Of a stretch of 64,000 nucleotides of DNA, positions 38,972 through 48,594 are shown piece after piece. Source of the DNA: Serratia liquefaciens ATCC 27592. GTDB taxonomy: Bacteria; Pseudomonadota; Gammaproteobacteria; Enterobacterales; Enterobacteriaceae. The notes beneath the pieces are model-generated. The model ran no database searches, had not been told where the DNA came from, and saw only the letters and a program-made list of their open reading frames with translations. Numbering within the stretch: position 1 is the stretch's first letter; the number at the start of each line of letters is the position of its first letter. The stretch covers positions 4,650,001 to 4,714,000 of the forward strand of contig NC_021741.1 of assembly GCF_000422085.1 (NCBI RefSeq), in the 5' to 3' direction. A program made the position numbers and the translations under genes.

Positions 38972-40321
38972 ATGCTTGATAAAATTGTTATCGCCAACCG
39001 TGGCGAGATCGCGCTTCGTATCCTGCGTGCTTGTAAAGAGCTGGGCATCAAAACCGTTGCCGTGCACTCGACAGCCGATCGCGATCTGAAACACGTACTG
39101 CTGGCTGACGAGACCGTGTGTATCGGTCCTGCGCCATCGGTAAAAAGTTACCTGAATATCCCGGCAATCATCTCTGCGGCTGAAATCACCGGCGCAGTGG
39201 CGATCCACCCGGGCTACGGCTTCCTGTCTGAAAACGCCGATTTCGCCGAGCAGATCGAACGCTCCGGCTTTATCTTCATTGGGCCGAGAGCCGAAACTAT
39301 CCGCCTGATGGGCGACAAGGTTTCTGCCATCAATGCCATGAAGAAAGCTGGCGTGCCTTGCGTACCTGGCTCTGATGGCCCGCTGACCGACGACATGGAT
39401 AAAAACCGTGCCTTCGCCAAGCGCATCGGCTACCCGGTTATCATCAAGGCATCCGGCGGCGGCGGCGGTCGTGGCATGCGCGTAGTGCGCAGCGACAAAG
39501 ACCTCGAGCAATCCATTTCCATGACCAAGGCGGAGGCCAAAGCGGCTTTCAACAACGACATGGTTTACATGGAAAAATACCTGGAAAACCCACGCCATAT
39601 CGAAATTCAGGTGTTGGCGGACGGTCAGGGTAACGCCATCTATCTGGCCGAGCGCGACTGCTCCATGCAGCGCCGCCACCAGAAAGTGGTTGAAGAGGCT
39701 CCGGCACCGGGCATCACCAGCGAAATGCGCCGTTATATCGGCGAGCGCTGCTCGAAGGCCTGTGTGGAAATCGGTTACCGCGGCGCGGGCACTTTCGAGT
39801 TCCTGTATGAAAACGGCGAGTTCTATTTCATCGAAATGAACACCCGTATTCAGGTTGAGCATCCGGTTACCGAGATGATCACCGGCGTGGATCTGATCAA
39901 AGAGCAGCTGCGTATCGCTGCCGGTCAGCCTTTGTCGATCAAACAGGAAGAAGTGAAGGTTCACGGCCACGCGGTGGAATGCCGTATCAACGCCGAAGAC
40001 CCGAACACCTTCCTGCCTAGCCCAGGCAAGATCACCCGTTTCCATGCGCCAGGCGGTTTCGGCGTGCGTTGGGAATCTCATATTTACGCCGGTTATACCG
40101 TACCGCCGTACTATGATTCCATGATCGGCAAACTGATCACCTACGGTGAAAACCGTGACGTGGCGATTGCCCGCATGAAGAACGCCCTGGCTGAGCTGAT
40201 CATCGATGGCATCAAAACCAACGTTGAACTGCAACAGCGGATCATGAGCGACGAAAACTTCCAGCACGGTGGCACCAACATCCACTATCTGGAGAAAAAG
40301 CTCGGTCTGCAGGAAACCTAA
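38972..40321 (+). CDS. accC: biotin carboxylase subunit of acetyl-CoA carboxylase
   Basis: 449 aa, the E. coli length. N-terminal [20 protein letters not shown], the ATP-grasp glycine loop [14 protein letters not shown], and catalytic-site motif [15 protein letters not shown] are all visible. It carboxylates AccB biotin with bicarbonate and ATP. Coupled to accB at 10 bp with GAGG as ribosome binding site; ended by the terminator at 40348. Confidence 0.97.
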   Translation: MLDKIVIANRGEIALRILRACKELGIKTVAVHSTADRDLKHVLLADETVCIGPAPSVKSYLNIPAIISAAEITGAVAIHPGYGFLSENADFAEQIERSGFIFIGPRAETIRLMGDKVSAINAMKKAGVPCVPGSDGPLTDDMDKNRAFAKRIGYPVIIKASGGGGGRGMRVVRSDKDLEQSISMTKAEAKAAFNNDMVYMEKYLENPRHIEIQVLADGQGNAIYLAERDCSMQRRHQKVVEEAPAPGITSEMRRYIGERCSKACVEIGYRGAGTFEFLYENGEFYFIEMNTRIQVEHPVTEMITGVDLIKEQLRIAAGQPLSIKQEEVKVHGHAVECRINAEDPNTFLPSPGKITRFHAPGGFGVRWESHIYAGYTVPPYYDSMIGKLITYGENRDVAIARMKNALAELIIDGIKTNVELQQRIMSDENFQHGGTNIHYLEKKLGLQET

Positions 40322-40347
40322 GGCAGGCTATTCGCATCGCCTGACAG

Positions 40348-40376
40348 AAGGCCGGTTAATCACCGGCCTTTTTCTT
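40348..40376 (+). terminator. rho-independent terminator after accC
   Basis: Hairpin AAGGCCGGT/ACCGGCCTT with a short AT loop, followed by TTTCTTT. Confidence 0.85.
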
Positions 40377-40421
40377 TACTGCTTTGGGTCACTCAATGGA
40401 TGATCAAATCCATAATAGTTG

Positions 40422-40548
40422 TATACCCTAAATAATTGGAGTTGCATCAAGGCGGCAAAGGAGCGCATCCCGATGAGCTTACTGTAGTAAGTGATTCGGG
40501 TAAGTGAGCGCAGCCAACACAGAGGCAGCTTCAAGTATGACGGGTATA
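40422..40548. repeat. ERIC-type intergenic palindromic repeat, copy 2
   Basis: 127 bp with TATACCC/GGGTATA ends and the core AGTAAGTGATTCGGGTAAGTGAGCG, between the accC terminator and yhdT. Same family as 3964-4088. It ends 12 bp before the yhdT start and so lies in the yhdT-panF leader. Confidence 0.85.
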
Positions 40549-40560
40549 TTGGAGAAACGG

Positions 40561-40803
40561 ATGGACACACGTTTTATTCAAGCTCACCGCGAGGCGCGCT
40601 GGGCTCTGGGCCTGACGCTGCTTTATCTGCTGGCCTGGTCGCTGGCAGCCTATCTGCCGGACAGCGCATCCGGTATTACCGGTCTGCCGCACTGGTTCGA
40701 AATGGCCTGCCTGTTGGTTCCGCTGCTGTTCATCGGCCTGTGTTGGCTAATGGTACGCGGCATATTCCGCGATATTTCGCTGGAGGACGGCGATGCAAAC
40801 TGA
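40561..40803 (+). CDS. yhdT: small membrane protein YhdT
   Basis: 80 aa from the ATG at 40561 (GGAGAAACGG just upstream), the length of E. coli YhdT; the open frame starts 19 codons earlier inside the ERIC element. Two hydrophobic helices (ALGLTLLYLLAWSLAAYL, FEMACLLVPLLFIGLCWLMV). It is always next to panF and overlaps it by 11 bp; function unknown, perhaps a PanF accessory like the small subunits of other sodium/solute symporters. Confidence 0.9.
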   Translation: MDTRFIQAHREARWALGLTLLYLLAWSLAAYLPDSASGITGLPHWFEMACLLVPLLFIGLCWLMVRGIFRDISLEDGDAN

Positions 40804-42238
40804 AGTCATTCTGCCGCTGGTCGCCTATCTGGTGCTGGTGTTCGGGCTGTCGGTTTACGCCTATAGCCGACGCCAGAGCGGCAACTTCCTCAGCGAATAT
40901 TTTCTGGGCAACCGATCGATGGGCGGCTTCGTACTGGCCATGACCTTGACCGCCACCTATATCAGTGCCAGTTCGTTTATCGGGGGCCCCGGCGCCGCCT
41001 ATAAATACGGCCTTGGCTGGGTGCTGTTGGCGATGATCCAACTGCCGGCGGTTTGGCTTTCACTGGGCGTGCTGGGCAAGAAGTTTGCCATTCTGGCGCG
41101 CCGCTACAACGCCATTACCCTGAACGACATGCTTTACGGCCGCTATCAAAGCCGTCTGTTGGTCTGGCTGGCCAGCCTCAGCCTGCTGGTGGCGTTTCTG
41201 GGTGCCATGACGGTGCAGTTTATCGGCGGCGCGCGCCTGCTGGAAACCGCCGCCGGTATTCCTTACGACACCGGTTTGCTGATCTTCGGTATCAGCATCG
41301 CGCTGTATACCGCCTTTGGCGGCTTCCGCGCCAGCGTGCTCAATGACGCCATGCAGGGGCTGGTGATGCTGATCGGCACCGTGCTGCTGCTGGTTGCGGT
41401 GATTCACGCCGCCGGCGGCCTGCACAGCGCCGTGGATAAGCTGCAACAGATTGACCCCGCGCTGGTATCACCGCAGGGCGGTGAACAGATCCTCAGCCTG
41501 CCGTTTATGGCATCGTTCTGGATCCTGGTGTGCTTTGGCGTGATTGGCCTGCCGCACACGGCGGTGCGCTGCATCTCTTACAAAGACAGCAAGGCGGTGC
41601 ATCGCGGGATCATCCTCGGCACCATGGTGGTCGCGGTACTGATGTTTGGCATGCATCTGGCTGGCGCGCTGGGCCGTGCGGTATTGCCGGACCTGAAGAT
41701 CCCCGATCAGGTGATCCCGACGCTGATGATCACCGTGCTGCCGCCTTATGCCGCCGGTATTTTCCTGGCGGCGCCGATGGCGGCAATCATGTCGACCATT
41801 AACGCCCAATTGCTGCAATCTTCCGCCACCATCATCAAAGATCTCTACCTTGGCGTACGCCCACAGCAAATGCAGAACGAGCGCCTGATCAAACGCTTCT
41901 CCAGCCTGACCACGTTGATTTTGGGCTTGCTGGTGCTGTTGGCAGCCTGGCGGCCACCGGAAATGATTATCTGGCTGAACCTGCTGGCATTTGGCGGCCT
42001 GGAAGCGGTATTCCTGTGGCCACTGGTGCTGGGCCTGTACTGGGAACGCGCCAATGCGCAGGGAGCACTTAGCTCAATGGTGACGGGTGCGGTATGCTAT
42101 ACGCTATTGGCCAGCTTCAATCTGCAGCTAGCAGGGTTGCACCCTATTGTGCCTTCGCTGCTGCTTAGCCTGCTGGCGTTTTATATCGGTAACGTCATAG
42201 GCGAAAAGCGCCGAGTGGCGTCATCATTAGCCTCTTAA
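40793..42238 (+). CDS. panF: sodium/pantothenate symporter PanF
   Basis: 481 aa solute:sodium symporter with about 13 membrane helices. [34 protein letters not shown] is split by the first helices of the family core. It imports pantothenate with sodium for coenzyme A synthesis. It overlaps yhdT by 11 bp and precedes prmA by 11 bp, the same order as in E. coli. Confidence 0.95.
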   Translation: MQTEVILPLVAYLVLVFGLSVYAYSRRQSGNFLSEYFLGNRSMGGFVLAMTLTATYISASSFIGGPGAAYKYGLGWVLLAMIQLPAVWLSLGVLGKKFAILARRYNAITLNDMLYGRYQSRLLVWLASLSLLVAFLGAMTVQFIGGARLLETAAGIPYDTGLLIFGISIALYTAFGGFRASVLNDAMQGLVMLIGTVLLLVAVIHAAGGLHSAVDKLQQIDPALVSPQGGEQILSLPFMASFWILVCFGVIGLPHTAVRCISYKDSKAVHRGIILGTMVVAVLMFGMHLAGALGRAVLPDLKIPDQVIPTLMITVLPPYAAGIFLAAPMAAIMSTINAQLLQSSATIIKDLYLGVRPQQMQNERLIKRFSSLTTLILGLLVLLAAWRPPEMIIWLNLLAFGGLEAVFLWPLVLGLYWERANAQGALSSMVTGAVCYTLLASFNLQLAGLHPIVPSLLLSLLAFYIGNVIGEKRRVASSLAS

Positions 42239-42249
42239 AGAGAATTGTT

Positions 42250-43131
42250 ATGCCTTGGATCCAACTAAAACTGAACACCACCGGCAGCCAGGCGGAAGAC
42301 CTGAGCGACGCGCTGGTTGAAAGCGGCGCCGTATCGGTCACCTTCCAGGACACCCACGATAATCCAGTGTTCGAACCGCTACCGGGCGAGACCCTGCTGT
42401 GGGGCGACACTGATGTGATCGGGTTGTACGATGCCGAAACCGACATGGCCGACGTGGTCGCCATGCTGGAACAGCACCCGCTGCTGGGCGTCGGCTTCCG
42501 CCATAAAATTGAACAGCTGGAAGACAAGGACTGGGAGCGCGAGTGGATGGACAACTTCCACCCGATGCGCTTCGGCGAACGTCTGTGGATCTGCCCAAGC
42601 TGGCGCGACGTGCCCGACCCGAACGCGGTCAACGTCATGCTGGACCCGGGCCTGGCATTTGGTACCGGCACTCACCCAACGACTGCACTGTGCCTTCAAT
42701 GGCTAGACGGCCTCGATCTGGCCGGTAAAACCATTATCGACTTCGGCTGTGGTTCCGGCATCCTGGCAATTGCCGCGTTGAAGCTCGGTGCAGCGCGCGC
42801 TATCGGCATCGATATCGATCCCCAGGCCATTCAGGCCAGCCGCGACAACGCGCAGCGTAACGGCGTTTCAGAGCGTCTGGAGCTGTATCTGCCAAAAGAC
42901 CAGCCTGCCGATCTGCAGGCCGACGTGGTCGTCGCCAACATCCTGGCGGGCCCATTGCGTGAGCTGGCCCCCTTGATCGGTTGTCTGCCGAAGTCCGGCG
43001 GTTATCTGGGCCTGTCCGGCGTGCTGGCAACACAGGCGGCAAGCGTGGCGCAAGCCTATGAAGAGAAATTCACGCTGGATCCGGTCGCAGAGCGTGAAGA
43101 GTGGTGCCGCATCACCGGTCAGCGCAAGTAA
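42250..43131 (+). CDS. prmA: ribosomal protein L11 methyltransferase
   Basis: 293 aa. The N-terminal L11-recognition domain (about 1-60) is linked to a SAM-dependent methyltransferase with motif [19 protein letters not shown], preceded by [23 protein letters not shown] is the catalytic-site motif. It trimethylates lysines and the N-terminus of L11. Ended by a strong terminator at 43152. Confidence 0.97.
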   Translation: MPWIQLKLNTTGSQAEDLSDALVESGAVSVTFQDTHDNPVFEPLPGETLLWGDTDVIGLYDAETDMADVVAMLEQHPLLGVGFRHKIEQLEDKDWEREWMDNFHPMRFGERLWICPSWRDVPDPNAVNVMLDPGLAFGTGTHPTTALCLQWLDGLDLAGKTIIDFGCGSGILAIAALKLGAARAIGIDIDPQAIQASRDNAQRNGVSERLELYLPKDQPADLQADVVVANILAGPLRELAPLIGCLPKSGGYLGLSGVLATQAASVAQAYEEKFTLDPVAEREEWCRITGQRK

Positions 43132-43151
43132 TCCCCTTACTGCCCTGATAA

Positions 43152-43190
43152 AAACCACCGCCAACGTAGCCCGTGGCGGTGGTTTTTTGT
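43152..43190 (+). terminator. rho-independent terminator after prmA
   Basis: Hairpin AACCACCGCCA / TGGCGGTGGTT followed by TTTTTGTTTTT. Confidence 0.9.
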
Positions 43191-43527
43191 TTTTCCTGTC
43201 TACGCGACGTCGGCACCCCGCGCCTTTGAAACGCCATCCCAAATTCACGTGACCCTGAATATTTTCTGCCTAAGCCTTCACCACGCGATTTCAGCATAAT
43301 TCAGCCCATTCTCAATGAAAAACCCTGACAAACGACTTAAATCACTGCCGTTCTCGCGCTGAATCGAGACTCATTACAGATAAAATCCTGTTGTGTTGGG
43401 AATATTTTATAGCGCACTAATTAACCAAAACCAGGCAAGCCATTGTTAAGTATATATAATATTTTTATGAATCCCGACAAACCGCATTTTTAATGGCGAA
43501 TAGCGGCCAATTGGTCAAAGTTTGGCC
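43191..43527. other. upstream region of the dusB-fis promoter
   Basis: About 340 bp without a gene; the last 100 bp are AT-rich (TATATATAATATTTTTATG), fitting an UP element and upstream Fis/IHF sites as known in E. coli. The stretch GGTCAAAGTTTGGCC (43513-43527) matches the Fis consensus closely. Confidence 0.5.
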
Positions 43528-43556
43528 TTTCATCTCAGCGCAAAAATGCGTAATAT
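43528..43556 (+). promoter_or_regulatory. dusB-fis growth-rate-controlled promoter
   Basis: -35 TTTCAT (43528-43533), a 17-bp spacer and -10 TAATAT (43551-43556), followed by a GC-rich discriminator (ACGCGCCC). This is nearly the E. coli fis promoter (GCGTAATATACGC), which fires in early exponential growth, is stringently repressed by ppGpp and is autorepressed by Fis. The Fis-like site at 43513-43527 overlaps the -35 upstream side. Confidence 0.85.
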
Positions 43557-43594
43557 ACGCGCCCTTGCGGACACAGTATGGTTACTCTTTGTCT

Positions 43595-44560
43595 ATGCGC
43601 ATTGGACACCACCAGCTTACAAATTGCCTGATTGCGGCCCCGATGGCCGGCATTACAGATCGCCCATTTAGGACCCTATGTCATGCGATGGGTGCTGGGA
43701 TGGCTGTATCCGAAATGCTCTCCTCCAATCCGGAGGTGTGGCGGACGGATAAGTCGCGTCTGCGTATGGTCCATAGCGATGAACCAGGGATCCGTTCCGT
43801 GCAGATTGCCGGATGCGATCCGGGTGATATGGCCGCAGCGGCGCGTATTAACGTGGCCGGCGGTGCACAGATCATCGACATCAATATGGGTTGCCCGGCC
43901 AAGAAAGTGAACCGGAAACTTGCAGGGTCTGCTTTGCTGCAGTACCCGGATCTGGTTAAACAGATCCTCCACGCGGTGGTTAACGCCGTGGATGTGCCGG
44001 TAACGCTTAAGATCCGCACTGGCTGGGCGCCAGAACACCGTAACTGTGTAGAGATTGCCCAACTGGCCGAAGACTGTGGTATACAGGCCCTGACTATTCA
44101 TGGCCGAACCCGCGCCTGCCTGTTCAACGGCGACGCGGAGTACGACAGCATTCGGGCAGTTAAGCAGAATGTTTCCATTCCGATTATCGCGAATGGTGAC
44201 ATTACTGACCCGCATAAAGCCAGAGCAGTGCTCGACTACACTGGGGCTGATGCCCTGATGATAGGCCGCGCTGCTCAGGGGAGACCCTGGATCTTCCGGG
44301 AAATCCAGCATTATCTGGACACTGGGGAACTGCTGCCCCCTCTGCCACTTGGCGAGGTTAAGCGTTTGTTGATAGGGCATATTCGGGAATTGCACGGCTT
44401 TTACGGCCAAGGCAAGGGATTCCGGATTGCTCGTAAGCACGTATCCTGGTATCTCCAGGAGCACGCCCCGAATGACCAGTTTCGGCGCACATTCAACGCC
44501 ATAGAGGATGCCAGCGAACAGCTGGAGGCGTTGGAGGCATATTTCGAAAATCTTGCGTAA
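43595..44560 (+). CDS. dusB: tRNA-dihydrouridine synthase B
   Basis: 321 aa from the ATG at 43595 ([20 protein letters not shown]), the E. coli start; the frame is open 34 codons higher, through the promoter, which rules those out. FMN-binding barrel with the catalytic Cys in [19 protein letters not shown], and HGRTRACLF. It reduces uridine 17 of tRNA to dihydrouridine. The weak ribosome binding site is usual for this gene. Cotranscribed with fis, 21 bp downstream. Confidence 0.96.
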   Translation: MRIGHHQLTNCLIAAPMAGITDRPFRTLCHAMGAGMAVSEMLSSNPEVWRTDKSRLRMVHSDEPGIRSVQIAGCDPGDMAAAARINVAGGAQIIDINMGCPAKKVNRKLAGSALLQYPDLVKQILHAVVNAVDVPVTLKIRTGWAPEHRNCVEIAQLAEDCGIQALTIHGRTRACLFNGDAEYDSIRAVKQNVSIPIIANGDITDPHKARAVLDYTGADALMIGRAAQGRPWIFREIQHYLDTGELLPPLPLGEVKRLLIGHIRELHGFYGQGKGFRIARKHVSWYLQEHAPNDQFRRTFNAIEDASEQLEALEAYFENLA

Positions 44561-44581
44561 CAAAAAAGAGCTGACAGAACT

Positions 44582-44878
44582 ATGTTCGAACAACGCGTAA
44601 ATTCTGACGTACTGACCGTTTCAACCGTGAACTCACAGGATCAAGTGACTCAAAAGCCTCTGCGTGACTCGGTTAAACAAGCACTGAAGAACTATTTTGC
44701 TCAACTGAATGGTCAAGACGTTAACGATCTGTATGAGCTGGTATTGGCTGAAGTTGAACAGCCACTGTTGGACATGGTGATGCAATACACCCGTGGCAAC
44801 CAGACCCGTGCAGCCCTGATGATGGGCATCAACCGCGGTACGCTGCGTAAGAAATTGAAAAAATACGGCATGAACTGA
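44582..44878 (+). CDS. fis: nucleoid protein and global regulator Fis
   Basis: 98 aa, the E. coli length, with the C-terminal helix-turn-helix [20 protein letters not shown] intact and the N-terminal beta-hairpin ([18 protein letters not shown]) that contacts Hin-type recombinases. It bends DNA, activates rRNA and tRNA promoters and represses its own promoter upstream of dusB. Terminator follows at once. Confidence 0.98.
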
Positions 44879-44900
44879 TACTAGTCAGTTGGCATGTTGA

Positions 44901-44940
44901 AAAGGCGCAACCTCGCAAGAGGCGGCGCCTTTTTCTTTTT
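44901..44940 (+). terminator. rho-independent terminator after fis
   Basis: Two-part stem AAGGCGC/GCGCCTT with inner CCTC/GAGG, followed by TTTTTCTTTTT. Confidence 0.9.
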
Positions 44941-44954
44941 CCGGATTGCGGGCA

Positions 44955-44985
44955 ATAAAAAAGGCCGGAAGCCCGGCCCTCTTGC
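44955..44985 (-). terminator. terminator of the small exported protein gene
   Basis: On the minus strand GGCCGGG/CCGGCC stem followed by TTTTTTATT, 15-45 bp after the stop at 45001. Confidence 0.85.
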
Positions 44986-45000
44986 AGTATAGCTACCGAG

Positions 45001-45327
45001 TTATTCGGTGACTTTGTTCTTGAGGCTTTCCGTTTCTTGCTTGGTTTTATCCCAGGCTTTCTCGGTACCTTGTTTGGTGCTGTGCCAGGCTTTTTGCGTA
45101 CCCTCGGTCACTTTGCTGCCCGTAGTATCGCTTTTGCCTTCAGCAGCATGCTTAGCTTTCAGCTTCAGCTCATCGCCTTTATCCTGCGTTTGGTGCAGTT
45201 TTTCTTTGGCGGTATCTGCGCCCTTGTGCGCTTGCGCAACAACCTCATCGCTGGCCTGCGTCGTAGTTGCAGCAAACACCGGAGAAGCGAGTAACAATGC
45301 AGACAAGGCAAAAATTGATTTTTTCAT
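45001..45327 (-). CDS. small exported, lysine-rich LEA-like protein
   Basis: 108 aa. Cleavable signal MKKSIFALSALLLASPVFA, then a mature part almost free of hydrophobic residues, rich in Lys, Thr, Glu and Gln. It has imperfect 11-residue-like repeats (WHSTKQGTEKAWDKTKQETE, and AKEKLHQTQDKGDELKLKAK earlier). Such sequences resemble late-embryogenesis-abundant and other intrinsically disordered protectants, so a periplasmic stress role is possible. No named family recognised. Its own terminator lies just downstream. Confidence 0.75.
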   Translation of the reverse strand: MKKSIFALSALLLASPVFAATTTQASDEVVAQAHKGADTAKEKLHQTQDKGDELKLKAKHAAEGKSDTTGSKVTEGTQKAWHSTKQGTEKAWDKTKQETESLKNKVTE

Positions 45328-45580
45328 AATTCCCTCTTTTCAGATACGTGCTATTCAGCCTAGAACAAGATGGCATAATTTTTCCATTATGCGCCTTAGG
45401 AATAGGACTAAAATGCCATAACACGATACAAAAGCTCTTCAACATTCAGTTGTTCGAACTTTTATGCTACCCCTGCCACTTACCGCGTTCGCTCCAATCA
45501 AGGCACAAAAAATTAAAATTTTTCATGTCACAAACTATAATTTATCCGTTTTTTAACACGCAATGAATAGGATGGATTCT

Positions 45581-46486
45581 ATGGTTGCCGTCATCATCAT
45601 TGGCATATTTATCATCAGCTTTGCCTATGCGCACTCTCGCGGAAAAGAAAAACTAAAAGTGACACGTCAGCTTTTTGATCACTCTACATTTATGGGGCCG
45701 ATCAATATGTTCATGACGGGTTTTTCACGACTGCCTGCCAAACAGCCTTATTTCGATCCTCGTGAGTTTCCCGAGTTGCAGATCCTGAGCGACAACTGGT
45801 CGACGATCCGCGATGAAGCAGTTCGCTTGCAAGATCATATCAAGAAGGCGCAATCGCACAACGATGCTGGCTTCAATACCTTCTTCAAACGCGGTTGGAA
45901 ACGTTTTTACCTCAAATGGTACAGCGACAGCCACCCGTCAGCCGAAGCGCTATGTCCGCAGACGGTTGAGTTGCTGAATCGCCTCCCATCGGTTAAGGCA
46001 GCCATGTTTGCCGAGTTACCGGCCGGTAGCCATCTGGGCAAACATCGCGATCCCTATGCCGGCTCGGTGCGTTATCATCTGGGGCTGTTAACCCCCAATG
46101 ACGATCGCTGTTTCATCGACGTAGATGGGCAGCAACACAGTTGGCGTGACGGCCAGTCGGTGATTTTCGATGAAACCTATGTGCATTGGGCGCAAAACGC
46201 CACTAACCAGACACGAATCATCCTGTTCTGTGATATTGAACGGCCAATGAAATGGCGTTGGGCACAGGCGGTAAATCATTGGGTCGGTGCCACCCTCATG
46301 TCGGCCGCCAGTTCACCTAACGATGATAAAGACCGCACCGGCTTCATCAACCGGATATTCAAATACGTCAACGCCGCGCGTGATGCCGGTCAACGCCTGA
46401 AAGCCCGTAATCGCCGTGGGTATTACCTGCTAAAATGGCTGGTGATTGCCGCAATTTTCGCCGCCATCATATTTCCCAGCCTGTAA
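45581..46486 (+). CDS. lpxO: lipid A 2-hydroxylase LpxO
   Basis: 301 aa from the ATG at 45581, which has AGGA at 8 bp and matches the Salmonella LpxO start (MVAVIIIGIFIISF); two upstream ATGs in frame (45563, 45572) lack this support. One N-terminal membrane segment is followed by an aspartyl/asparaginyl beta-hydroxylase domain with iron ligands in KHRDPYAGSVRYHLGL and VHWAQN, and the 2-oxoglutarate-binding RIILFCDIERP. A C-terminal membrane helix ends the protein. It hydroxylates the secondary acyl chain of lipid A in the inner membrane. Beside lpxP, another lipid A gene. Confidence 0.9.
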   Translation: MVAVIIIGIFIISFAYAHSRGKEKLKVTRQLFDHSTFMGPINMFMTGFSRLPAKQPYFDPREFPELQILSDNWSTIRDEAVRLQDHIKKAQSHNDAGFNTFFKRGWKRFYLKWYSDSHPSAEALCPQTVELLNRLPSVKAAMFAELPAGSHLGKHRDPYAGSVRYHLGLLTPNDDRCFIDVDGQQHSWRDGQSVIFDETYVHWAQNATNQTRIILFCDIERPMKWRWAQAVNHWVGATLMSAASSPNDDKDRTGFINRIFKYVNAARDAGQRLKARNRRGYYLLKWLVIAAIFAAIIFPSL

Positions 46487-46734
46487 AATTCCGATCTTCA
46501 ATAGGGGTACAACACGAATGAGAATATTCGCATGCCCCTCTTCTGCTGCACCCAGTATTGTGTGATACAATACGCATTCCTAGAGCCGCCTTCGCTGGCC
46601 TACAGCCCTCCTTCCGAAGCCTGATAGCAGCGCGAACCGCCCTTCGAGTGTAAAGATTTAGTCAATTATGGAATCTGGCTAAACCATAGTGGTATCTGGG
46701 TGTCTGAGTGGTTGTATCGCAATTGAGTGGATCT

Positions 46735-46770
46735 TTATGCGTTACAGGTTGCTGCCCCCTTAACGCATAA
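46735..46770 (+). promoter_or_regulatory. hairpin directly before lpxP
   Basis: Exact 10-bp arms TTATGCGTTA (46735-46744) and TAACGCATAA (46761-46770) around a 16-base loop (CAGGTTGCTGCCCCCT), 10 bp before the ATG. There is no good Shine-Dalgarno between hairpin and start. Because lpxP is cold-induced in E. coli, a temperature-sensitive leader is a reasonable idea, but it is inference. Confidence 0.5.
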
Positions 46771-46780
46771 ATGAGTTCAT

Positions 46781-47701
46781 ATGAAGCGTCCGCAAAAATT
46801 CAAATCGGCCCTGCTGCATCCGCGCTATTGGTTCACCTGGTTCGGCCTGGCTTGCTTATTCTTATTGGTCCAACTTCCCTACCCGGTGCTGCACAAGCTC
46901 GGCGTGTGGATGGGCCGCACCTCAATGCGATTCCTGAAACGCCGCGTTGCCATCACCCGCCGTAACCTGGAGCTGTGCTTCCCGGATATGGACGAGGCTC
47001 AACGCGAACGCAAAGTGGTAGGCAACTTCGAATCCCTCGGCATGGGCCTGCTGGAAACCGGCATGGCCTGGTTCTGGTCTGATAAGCGCGTTAAGCGCTG
47101 GTTCAACGTTTCCGGTATCAATCACCTGAAAATGGCACAACGAAACCAACGCGGTGTGTTGGTGATTGGCGTGCACTTTATGTCGCTGGAGCTGGGTGGC
47201 CGTGCCATGGGTTTGTGCCAACCCATGATGGCGATGTACCGCCCACACAACAATAAAGCCATGGAATGGGCGCAGACCAAAGGTCGCATGCGTTCCAACA
47301 AGGCGATGCTCGATCGCAAAGATCTGCGCGGCATGGTTCATGCCCTCAAGCGCGGCGAGGCCGTATGGTTCGCCCCGGATCAAGACTACGGTCCACGCGG
47401 TAGCGTGTTCGCTCCACTGTTCGCCGTCGATCAGGCTGCCACCACCAGCGGTACCTTTATGCTGGCGCGCATGGCCAAGCCGGCGCTGGTGCCGGTGGTT
47501 CTGATCCGCCGCGAAAAAGGTCGGGGTTATGACCTGCTGATCCAACCGGCGCTGGAGAATTATCCTATCGGCGATGAGATTGCCGCGGCGGCTTACATGA
47601 ATAAAGTGGTGGAAAAAGAGATCATGCGCGCACCTGAGCAATACATGTGGCTGCATCGTCGCTTTAAAACCCGGCCGGTCGGGGCTCCGTCATTGTACTG
47701 A
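46781..47701 (+). CDS. lpxP: cold-type lipid A acyltransferase LpxP (LpxL family)
   Basis: 306 aa, the length of E. coli LpxP and closer to it than to LpxL in remembered sequence ([40 protein letters not shown]). N-terminal membrane helix; the HX4E active site is HFMSLE in [11 protein letters not shown]. It transfers a palmitoleoyl (or lauroyl) group from ACP to Kdo2-lipid IVA, an adaptation to low temperature. A 5' leader of 290 bp with a hairpin precedes it; terminator at 47721. Confidence 0.88.
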   Translation: MKRPQKFKSALLHPRYWFTWFGLACLFLLVQLPYPVLHKLGVWMGRTSMRFLKRRVAITRRNLELCFPDMDEAQRERKVVGNFESLGMGLLETGMAWFWSDKRVKRWFNVSGINHLKMAQRNQRGVLVIGVHFMSLELGGRAMGLCQPMMAMYRPHNNKAMEWAQTKGRMRSNKAMLDRKDLRGMVHALKRGEAVWFAPDQDYGPRGSVFAPLFAVDQAATTSGTFMLARMAKPALVPVVLIRREKGRGYDLLIQPALENYPIGDEIAAAAYMNKVVEKEIMRAPEQYMWLHRRFKTRPVGAPSLY

Positions 47702-47720
47702 GCCCAAAAACCATACTTAT

Positions 47721-47748
47721 CAGCCCGGCCAATGCCGGGCTTTTTTGT
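47721..47748 (+). terminator. rho-independent terminator after lpxP
   Basis: Hairpin GCCCGGC/GCCGGGC followed by TTTTTTG. Confidence 0.9.
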
Positions 47749-47824
47749 GCGCCGGATTTAAAAAACTGCGGATGGGCGCTTATCTTTGCTGTAACCTCCT
47801 TTTTTACCCGCACAGGAAAAGGAA

Positions 47825-48523
47825 ATGATGAAAGCTCAAGTCCGTATTGCTCTGGTCGGTGACTACCAACCTCAGGCCGTTTCTCACCAGGCCATTCCTA
47901 TCGCTCTTCAGCTCACCGCTTCACATCTTAACGTCGACATTCAATCCCACTGGCTGCCCACAGAAACCATTACCGACACGTCGGTACTGCAGGACTATGA
48001 TGCCATCTGGGTGGTGCCCGGCAGCCCGTATAATCATGACGATGGTGCCTTTATGGCTATTCGCCATGCGCGTGAGCAAAACGTTCCCTTCCTGGGCTCT
48101 TGCGGCGGTTTCCAATATGCGATCGTAGAATACGCCCGTAACGTGATGGGCTGGCACGATGCCGGGCATGCGGAAACCGACAGCGGGGGTCGGTTGGTGA
48201 TAGCCCCGCTGAGCTGTTCGCTGGTCGAAAAAAGCGGTGCTATTATTTTCCAACCCAATACGCTGGCAGCCCGTGTCTACGGCAAGCTGGAAACGCACGA
48301 AGGCTATCACTGCAACTTCGGCGTCAACCCGGAGTTTGTCGCCGATCTGCAACGGCACCCGCTGATAATCAGCGGCCACGACACCGAAGGTGACGTTCGC
48401 TCGGTTGAGCTACCGGGACACCGTTTTTACGCCGCCACGCTGTTTCAGTCCGAACGTGCGGCATTGCGAAACGAGCTTTCACCACTGGTGGTGGAACTGA
48501 TCAGGACCGCGGCAACGGCCTGA
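47825..48523 (+). CDS. CTP-synthase-like class I glutamine amidotransferase domain protein
   Basis: 232 aa, a free-standing domain like the glutaminase half of CTP synthase. RIALVGDYQPQAVSHQAIP, then DAIWVVPGSPYNHDDGAF and the nucleophile elbow PFLGSCGGFQYAI with Cys93. The usual C-terminal catalytic HPE is not seen: the corresponding strand reads YAATLFQSERAAL, with Gln in place of His. It may have another catalytic base or act as a non-hydrolytic binding protein. Alone in a gap between two terminators; purine-rich GAAAAGGAA before the start. Substrate unknown. Confidence 0.7.
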   Translation: MMKAQVRIALVGDYQPQAVSHQAIPIALQLTASHLNVDIQSHWLPTETITDTSVLQDYDAIWVVPGSPYNHDDGAFMAIRHAREQNVPFLGSCGGFQYAIVEYARNVMGWHDAGHAETDSGGRLVIAPLSCSLVEKSGAIIFQPNTLAARVYGKLETHEGYHCNFGVNPEFVADLQRHPLIISGHDTEGDVRSVELPGHRFYAATLFQSERAALRNELSPLVVELIRTAATA

Positions 48524-48545
48524 TAGCCCCTGATTCGGCAATAAT

Positions 48546-48575
48546 AAGGAGGATCATGCCGCTATGATCCTCCTT
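48546..48575. terminator. bidirectional terminator hairpin
   Basis: Perfect arms AAGGAGGATCAT/ATGATCCTCCTT around 6 bases, between the convergent amidotransferase-like gene and the lrgB-type gene. Confidence 0.85.
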
Positions 48576-48594
48576 CTGGGTTGTAATCGCAGGT

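Noticed and set aside
40504..40560. Longer YhdT starting inside the ERIC element
   Set aside because: The extension encodes the repeat; the later ATG has a good ribosome binding site and the family length.
43493..43594. Longer DusB with 34 extra N-terminal residues
   Set aside because: The extension covers the promoter, and the E. coli protein starts at the later Met.
46681..46770. Possible tRNA (GGGTGTCTGAGTGGTTGTATCGC resembles a D-arm)
   Set aside because: No acceptor stem, anticodon arm or T-arm can be folded around it.
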